Origin: Cochliopodium minus
Lineage: Eukaryota; Discosea; Himatismenida; Cochliopodiidae
DNA length: 24,568 bases
Reading direction: 5' to 3'
NCBI GenBank assembly: GCA_024220525.1
Contig: JAMYWO010000044.1
Span: forward strand, 54,932 to 79,499
This document shows, piece by piece, positions 19,901 through 24,568 of the stretch. Made by a program: the position numbers and the translations under genes. Position 1 is the stretch's first letter, and each line of letters starts with the position of its first letter. Under the pieces are notes generated by a model. It saw nothing but the letters and a program-made list of their open reading frames with translations, did not search any database and was not told the origin of the DNA.

Positions 19901-21564
19901 TGTTATTTAATATTTTTTTTTTTATTTATTTTAAAAAGTGTCATTAAGAGAGTACGAGACAGCAATCCCGGATTTCCAAAGGGCTGTGCAGATCAATCCT
20001 TCTTACTTGGACGCACAGCTCAACTTGGGAATGGCTTACAATTATATCAATGACAAATCCAAAGCTCTCGAAGCGTAAGAAAAAAAAAAATAAAAAAAAA
20101 AACAAGAAAAATAAGAACAAAAAAAAATAAATAAAAACAAAACAGCATTTTTTGAATAAAATTGAAAATGTAAACAATAAATAAAAAATAAAAAAAATAG
20201 AAAAAATTCAATTAAACTTTTTTAATCCCATTGTAAAATCAACGAGATATATATCTTTTCAATTAATTGAGATTGGAATAGAGAATGATATAAAAATAAT
20301 GCTAAATAAATTATATACCTTCGATTGAAAGAAATATTCGTTATATCTCTCTCAAGATTTTAATTTTAAATGGTATATTCTCTTTCATTTTACTAGATTT
20401 TGAGGTGAACATATATGTTCCACGTATTTTATATTTGCCAAAATATAATAATATGATTGATATAAATCATAGAAACAAAGATTTTATTGCTCCAAATTGT
20501 AACATCTTGTTCCTATATCCATCAAACCTCATATACCCTTCCTTTTATTTTATTTTTATTTTATTTGATTAAAAATTTTTAGAGTGGGTTTGAAAAACTT
20601 TAAAAAAAAAAATAAAAAAATTGGCAATAAAAAACAACATTTTAAAAAGAAAATTACAATTAATAATAAAAATTTTTGTTAATAAAAAAATTTTTGTTCA
20701 TAAAAAAAAATTATTTCTTGGAAGATTCGAAAAAGTGCTCAAATTAGATCCTAAAAACTCACAAGCTTACAATTACAGAGGAATTTTGTACAGGGACAAA
20801 GGTGACAACGAAGGGGCGATGAAGGATTTCTCTCGAGCCTTGCAAATCAATCCAAGACACGTTCCCACTTTGTTTAATCGGTAAAAAAATAAACTTGAAT
20901 AAAAAATAAAATAAAATATTCGAAAAAAATATTTAAAATTTTAGTGGGAACATTTACAAAATCGAAAAAAAATGGGACCTTGCTATCTCAGATTTTAATG
21001 TATTGATACAAATAGATCCTGGTGACAGCAGCTATTATTCTGCTAGAGGACTTTGCTATGACTCCATGGGAAAGTATGACTTGGCCATCAATGATTTTAA
21101 CAATGCTTTAAAGTTAAACAAAGATCCGAAAATATACAGTAACAGGGCTTTGTGTTTTCATTCAATGGGTAAATTAAATGATTTTTTTTTTTTTTTTTTT
21201 TAAATTTTTTTTTTCATTTGAAAAGGAAAATACAAAGAAGCAGAGGAGGATTACACAAAAAGCATAGATTTGGATCCTAATAATAGTAAAACTTGGAACA
21301 ACAGAGGTCTTGCAAGAAAGGAGTTGGGAAAGAAAAACGAGGTAAGATTTAATTTTTTTTTTTTTTTTCTCAATTTGTACAAAGGCAATCCAAGATTTTA
21401 CTCAATCTATTAGGATAGATTCTAATTATGCGAATGCATATGTAAACAGAGCCCAAATTTATAAATCTATGGGAGAAAACAACAAAGCCAAGGAAGATAT
21501 AAAGGTTGCGCTAAATCTCCAACCAAACAACAGTATTGCAAAACAGATGATGCAACAACTCTGA
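16910..21564 (+). CDS. PH domain - proline/Asn-rich - TPR protein, ten exons
   Basis: Exons: 16910-17032, 17173-17428, 17532-18417, 18707-18987, 19341-19556, 19939-20074, 20725-20880, 20945-21168, 21226-21341, 21385-21564. All phases agree; the product is 857 residues. A PH domain (about 11-105; WKKRYILL, KGGIRMSD, C-terminal NWIHLM with the family Trp) suggests membrane phosphoinositide or protein binding. Residues about 130-300 hold repeated SPPPVPKK-type motifs that resemble class II SH3 ligands, followed by an Asn/Ser-rich disordered tract. Residues 422-857 form about 12 TPR motifs (DAYNNRG, LGKYDMAIKDF, ALKLN), a protein-binding superhelix. The PH half and the TPR half are joined by a 289-bp intron; splicing aa|gtaaaa to ttag|g gives an in-frame KKLQSAIEMF join. 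If unspliced, AAG TAA ends a PH-only product at 18421. Two adjacent genes are the alternative, but no start codon opens the TPR half before its first helix. No specific function is recognised. Confidence 0.83.
20075..20724 (+). other. 650-bp intron of the PH-TPR gene with higher-complexity core
   Basis: This is the longest intron in the window. Splicing it out joins the TPR residues SKALEA and FEKVLKLDP exactly, so no exon is missing. Unlike the other introns, which are almost pure A/T runs, its centre (about 20218-20560) has mixed sequence. It carries perfect palindromes AGATATATATCT (20245-20256), TCAATTAATTGA (20259-20270) and GAACATATATGTTC (20407-20420). I find no snoRNA box pair or tRNA in it. 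Confidence 0.6.
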
Positions 21565-21661
21565 GAGAAAAAAGTTAAATAAAATGTTTTTTAATTTTTT
21601 AAATTTTGACTTTATTTTGATACACTATTGTTTTCGTTTTTTTTTTTTTTTTTTTTGTAAG

Positions 21662-22336
21662 TTAGTTTTGATAAACATTTGGTTTTTTGTATAATTTTAG
21701 CAGCAAAGAAGAACTCACAACACAAACAGAGGACAAAGCCATACATACTGAAGCAACTTCAGGAGGGAGAATGAAAGGTCTGAGGGCAGGATAAAAAATG
21801 CCAGCAGCCAAAGGAATACCAAGACAGTTATAAATAAAGGTCCAAAAAAAATTAATTCTTATTCTGTTATAAGTAGTTTTGGCAAGATCAAGTGCTGCAA
21901 TAACATCTGACAAAAAAAAAAAATTTTTTTAATTGAATAAAAAAATAAATTAAAATAAATATAAAATTTACCAGTGAGATCGTTTTTGACGAGAACAATG
22001 TCAGCGGTTTCGATTGCAATGTCTGAACCTGCGCCTATCGCAATACCAACATCTGCAAGTGCCAAAGCAGGAGAATCATTGATACCATCTCCGACCATGG
22101 CAACCTTTAAAAACAAATGAAAAAAAAATTTAAAAAGATAAAAAAAAAAATAAAAAAATAAAAATAAAATAAATTAATAAAAAAGTAAATTGAAATTTAT
22201 TTTTTTACCATTTTTCCTGCATTCTGCAACTCTCTTACTTTCTCTGCTTTGTTCTGGGGAAGGACTTGTGAAAAAACATTTTTTTTGTCCATGTTGAGTT
22301 GTTCAGCAAAATGATTAGCTGTATTTTTGTTATCAC
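21662..22336 (-). CDS. Copper-transporting P1B-type ATPase, C-terminal part only
   Basis: Membrane pump that exports or compartmentalises Cu(I) using ATP. Three terminal exons are visible: 22336-22209, 22104-21972 and 21906-21662, joined in phase, about 168 residues. The P-domain end shows GDNKNTA (the G is split across the intron upstream), [10 protein letters not shown] and the hinge motif [20 protein letters not shown], then [15 protein letters not shown]. The last two membrane helices carry YN ([15 protein letters not shown]) and MALSS, which in this family are the Cu(I)-site residues of transmembrane helices 7 and 8, so copper rather than zinc or cadmium is favoured. The product ends shortly after the last helix ([12 protein letters not shown]). 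Everything upstream, including the metal-binding N-terminus, actuator domain and DKTG phosphorylation site, is absent because the sequence breaks at the N at 22442. The gene is convergent with the PH-TPR gene, 97 bp apart. Confidence 0.93.
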
Positions 22337-22370
22337 CTGATGAAAAAATAAAAATAAAAAAAAATATTAA

Positions 22371-22442
22371 TAAAAATAAAAATAAAAATAAAAATAAAAA
22401 TAAAAATAAAAATAAAAATAAAAATAAAAATAAAAATAAAAN
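22371..22442. repeat. TAAAAA hexamer microsatellite ending in an ambiguous base
   Basis: About 12 nearly perfect tandem copies of TAAAAA occupy 22371-22441, and position 22442 is N, the only ambiguous base in the window. The repeat lies inside what should be an intron of the copper ATPase. The sequence after the N belongs to a different gene on the other strand, so the repeat probably marks a contig end or scaffold join. Confidence 0.9.
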
Positions 22443-23381
22443 TTGTTGATGGAAAGGGAAAAGGAATTAATAGATTTTGGTATGATGAAGTAAAAGGAGA
22501 TTTGAAATTTGAAGAGAATTCTCTTCATTATTTTAAAATTCATATTCATATTATTGATAAAGAAACAAATGATGGAGAATTATATTCATCATAAGGGGAA
22601 ATTTTTTTTCTTTTTTAGAAGAAGATGTTGATCAGTTTGGAACAAGTCACTTTGATTTTCATCATCAACTTTTTTGCTCTTTTTTGTGGAAGATTCTTTG
22701 AAAGTTTCGTCAGAGAAAAATACTAGTAAGAATTTCAATTCATTTATTATTTTTATTTTTTTTTAATTTCTTTTAATCATTTTTTAATATTTACTTTACA
22801 ATGTATTTTTTTTCATTTCAATTCTTTTATATTTATTTAAATTTTTTTTATTATCAAAAAGATTTAGAGATACTTTATGAACATTAAAGCAGAAAGAATT
22901 TCTCTTTGTGAAGTTGATGGAGATGTGGTTTCCTTCTAGTTTCTCCAAATTAAAAATTTTATTTTCTGTCGCAAAAGGAACATCGTTGTAAAAAGAATTG
23001 TAAATCTTGAATTTGCTCAAGGTGAATTTTTTTTTTCATCATTTTTTTAAAAATTTTTTTTTTTTAATGGAGTAAAAGATGGTTTGGTGAAAGGGATGGA
23101 GAGTTTCAAAGATTCCATAGTGGATGTCTTTCACGGACTCGTAACTAAAACATCCAATAAATATCAGAAAGAAGGGATCTCTTCTGCTGCAAGACAATTT
23201 TAACAGGAGCTGTCGGTGTGTTTACAAAACCTCCCGAAGTATTGGTGCGAACATTTTGAATTTTTACAATGACGAAGCTTTACTAAGAGCCAAAATCAAG
23301 TACAAACTTTCTGAGGAAGTCTATGATTTTGTCTGTTCTCAACTTTTTACTCAAAACTTAGAGAATTTTCGAAAGTTTTAA
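22443..23381 (+). pseudogene. VPS13-like C-terminal region, apparently disrupted
   Basis: VPS13 proteins are bridge-like lipid-transfer proteins at membrane contacts. Four blocks resemble their C-terminal part. 22443-22591 contains LHYFKIHIHIID. 22619-22723 contains LISLEQVTLIFIINFF. 22868-23021 contains YFMNIKAERISL. From 23073 the sequence reads KDGLVKGMESFKDSIV, then HGLVTKTSNKYQKEG, then in other frames ILTGAVGVFTK and ANILNFYNDEALLRAK, with a stop at 23379-23381. The last block matches the VPS13 pattern of GLxxG, GxVTKP, QKEG and GxxGxxTKP. A GT-AG intron at 23022-23072 fits in phase. In-frame stops at 22592, 22724 and 22937 and two frame changes near 23190-23250 break the reading. Either the gene has decayed or this segment contains base errors; it lies in a poorly assembled contig. 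Open minus-strand frames also cross 22600-23030, so the strand is not certain for the first three blocks. Confidence 0.42.
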
Positions 23382-23466
23382 TTTAAACGAGGAAACAAAA
23401 GGATTGCAAAAAATCTTTTTTTTTTAATTTTAATAAATAAATGAATATAAATAAAAAAAAAACAAA

Positions 23467-24424
23467 TTATATTCCCAAATTCTTTGATTCATCGCTCAAA
23501 TAGAAAGAGTAGATTTCACCATTCTTACAGCCGACAAATATTTCGGAGGAGTCCTCATTGAGACAGATGGAGGTGACGGGAGAGTTGGAGCCGGATTGAA
23601 ACTTTTCCATGACTGTCAAGTCAACGGCTGACAAAAGTACAATATCTCCAAATGTATTCCCAACAACGATTATGTTAGGTAAATAGCCTATTATAAAGAA
23701 TTTTGAAAAATTAAAAAAATTAAAAAAATTCAAACAAAAAAATTGAATTATCCAAAAAAAATTTAATTTTAAATTTTTTAAAAAATTAAAGTGAATTAAA
23801 AATCAAAAAAATTAGATTTTAAAAAAATTAATGAAAAAAAAAAATTTAAAACGAATTAATTAAAATCAAACAATTAATATTTAAAAATTTAATTTTTTCT
23901 TGCCTTGGATATAGTTAGAGAAGCTCGCACAAGTTATCTTGGTGTCGAGTTTACTTTTGGCTATGACGTCTCCGTTGATGCTCCACAAAATCAGACTAGA
24001 GCCGTTCTTTTTATATACAGGTTTTGAAGGGCTGGAGTTGGATTTTTTCAAGGGTCTTTTTTTTAAAAAAAATTAAAATTAATATAAAAATTAAAAATTT
24101 AAAAATTAAAATAAATTAATAATAAATTAAAATAAATTAATAATAAAAATTAAAAATTAAAATAAATTAATAATAAATTGAACAAAATAAATATTAAAAA
24201 ATAATTTAAAGAATAAAATTAAAAATTAAAAATAAAATGATTATAAAATAAAAATAATTACTTTTTCGACAGAACTTTGTTTTTGGTCTTGTTATCTACA
24301 ATGGTGAGAATGTCTCCTGTGTTAGGATTTACTTTGACGCGATAAACACGTGTGCCCTCTTTGGTGCAATCAAGTGAAAGGATGTAGGTGTGTCTATTCA
24401 AATCCCATACAATAGCAGTTCCAT
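23467..24424 (-). CDS. C-terminal WD40 exons of a BEACH protein (5' end beyond the window)
   Basis: Three exons, 24424-24262, 24055-23904 and 23687-23467, join in phase and give about 178 residues ending in TAA. The first has DGTAIVWDLNRHTYILSL, closely matching the final WD40 blades of BEACH proteins, followed by VNPNTGDIL. The second has NGSSLILWSINGDVIAKSK and CASFSNYI. The third has VVGNTFGDIVLL and IFVGCKNGEIYSF. The product ends after DESKNLGI with no FYVE domain, unlike WDFY3. The intron at 23688-23903 starts with GC (AG|GCAAGA) rather than GT. The strand and content are exactly what the BEACH gene cut at position 1 lacks, so this is probably the same gene and the two window ends are probably neighbours. 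It is convergent with the VPS13-like fragment, 85 bp apart. Confidence 0.85.
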
Positions 24425-24552
24425 CTGTTGAAAAAATAAATAAAAATTTTAATTTAAAATTAAATACAAAAAAGTTTTTATTAAATTAATGAAATTAAAA
24501 ATATAATATTAAAAATTTTAAAATTAAAAAACAAATTATTTAAAATCAATAA

Positions 24553-24568
24553 AGATCGGAAGAGCACA
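24553..24568 (+). other. Illumina TruSeq adapter remnant
   Basis: The last 16 bases, AGATCGGAAGAGCACA, are identical to the start of the standard Illumina TruSeq adapter. They are artefactual, not genomic. The genomic sequence therefore ends at about 24552, inside an AT-rich BEACH-gene intron. Confidence 0.97.

Noticed and set aside
19557-19938. Long T-rich open frames with Phe/Tyr/Leu/Ile runs
   Set aside because: They are translations of a T-rich intron. The flanking TPR exons join perfectly without them.
22796-23020. Minus-strand frame containing SKFKIYNSFYNDVPF
   Set aside because: It is open for about 50 good codons and I could not exclude it. The plus strand has an in-phase intron and VPS13-like blocks on both sides, so I did not call it a separate gene.
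1-24552. Possible TAG reassignment, prompted by the in-frame TAG at 22937-22939
   Set aside because: No TAG occurs as a sense codon in any of the well-supported genes. The case is limited to a fragment that also has frame changes, so decay or error is the simpler explanation.

Overview
The window is AT-rich eukaryotic nuclear DNA. The evidence is many short introns (about 43 to 650 bp, nearly all GT-AG with AT-rich interiors), asparagine-rich protein segments, and a purely eukaryotic gene set: BEACH protein, UTP6, GCFC/PAXBP1-like protein, homeodomain protein and PH-TPR protein. Genes with a recognised end stop at TAA or TGA, and no recognised coding sequence uses TAG, TAA or TGA as sense. 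The style suits an AT-rich free-living protist, possibly amoebozoan, but I cannot name the lineage. I saw no tRNA, rRNA, CRISPR array, transposon or virus-like element.

Layout. 1-8822 (minus) is a very large BEACH-family gene that runs off the left edge. 9145-10179 (plus) is a leucine-rich-repeat protein. 10330-12795 (minus) is a GCFC-domain protein of the PAXBP1 type. 13019-15408 (plus) is UTP6 in seven exons. 15642-16379 (minus) is a homeodomain protein. 16910-21564 (plus) is a ten-exon gene that I read as one PH / proline-rich / Asn-rich / TPR protein. 21662-22336 (minus) is the 3' end of a copper P1B-type ATPase. A TAAAAA hexamer repeat then ends in a single N at 22442. To its right lie pieces of a VPS13-like C-terminus (22443-23381, plus, apparently disrupted) and the C-terminal WD40 exons of a BEACH protein (23467-24424, minus). 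The last 16 bases are Illumina adapter.

Assembly. The N cuts two genes at once: the ATPase lacks everything upstream of its GDN motif, and the gene on the other side has no beginning. The left edge cuts a BEACH gene just after its BEACH domain, and the right edge supplies the WD40 tail of a BEACH gene on the same strand. The simplest reading is that 22443-24568 is a separate contig that belongs to the left of position 1 and was joined to the wrong end.

Function. The genes form no operon-like pathway. They are mostly housekeeping or cytoplasmic-scaffold genes: vesicle and lysosome traffic (BEACH, VPS13-like), ribosome biogenesis (UTP6), a splicing/transcription-linked factor (GCFC), copper transport, one transcription factor and two repeat scaffolds. 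They alternate strictly in strand, giving head-to-head promoters and tail-to-tail ends. The most interesting biological items are the PH-SH3-ligand-TPR architecture with a stop-coding retained-intron option, a 31-bp inverted repeat between the homeodomain and PH-TPR genes, and a repeated GAAC-containing motif in two divergent promoters.
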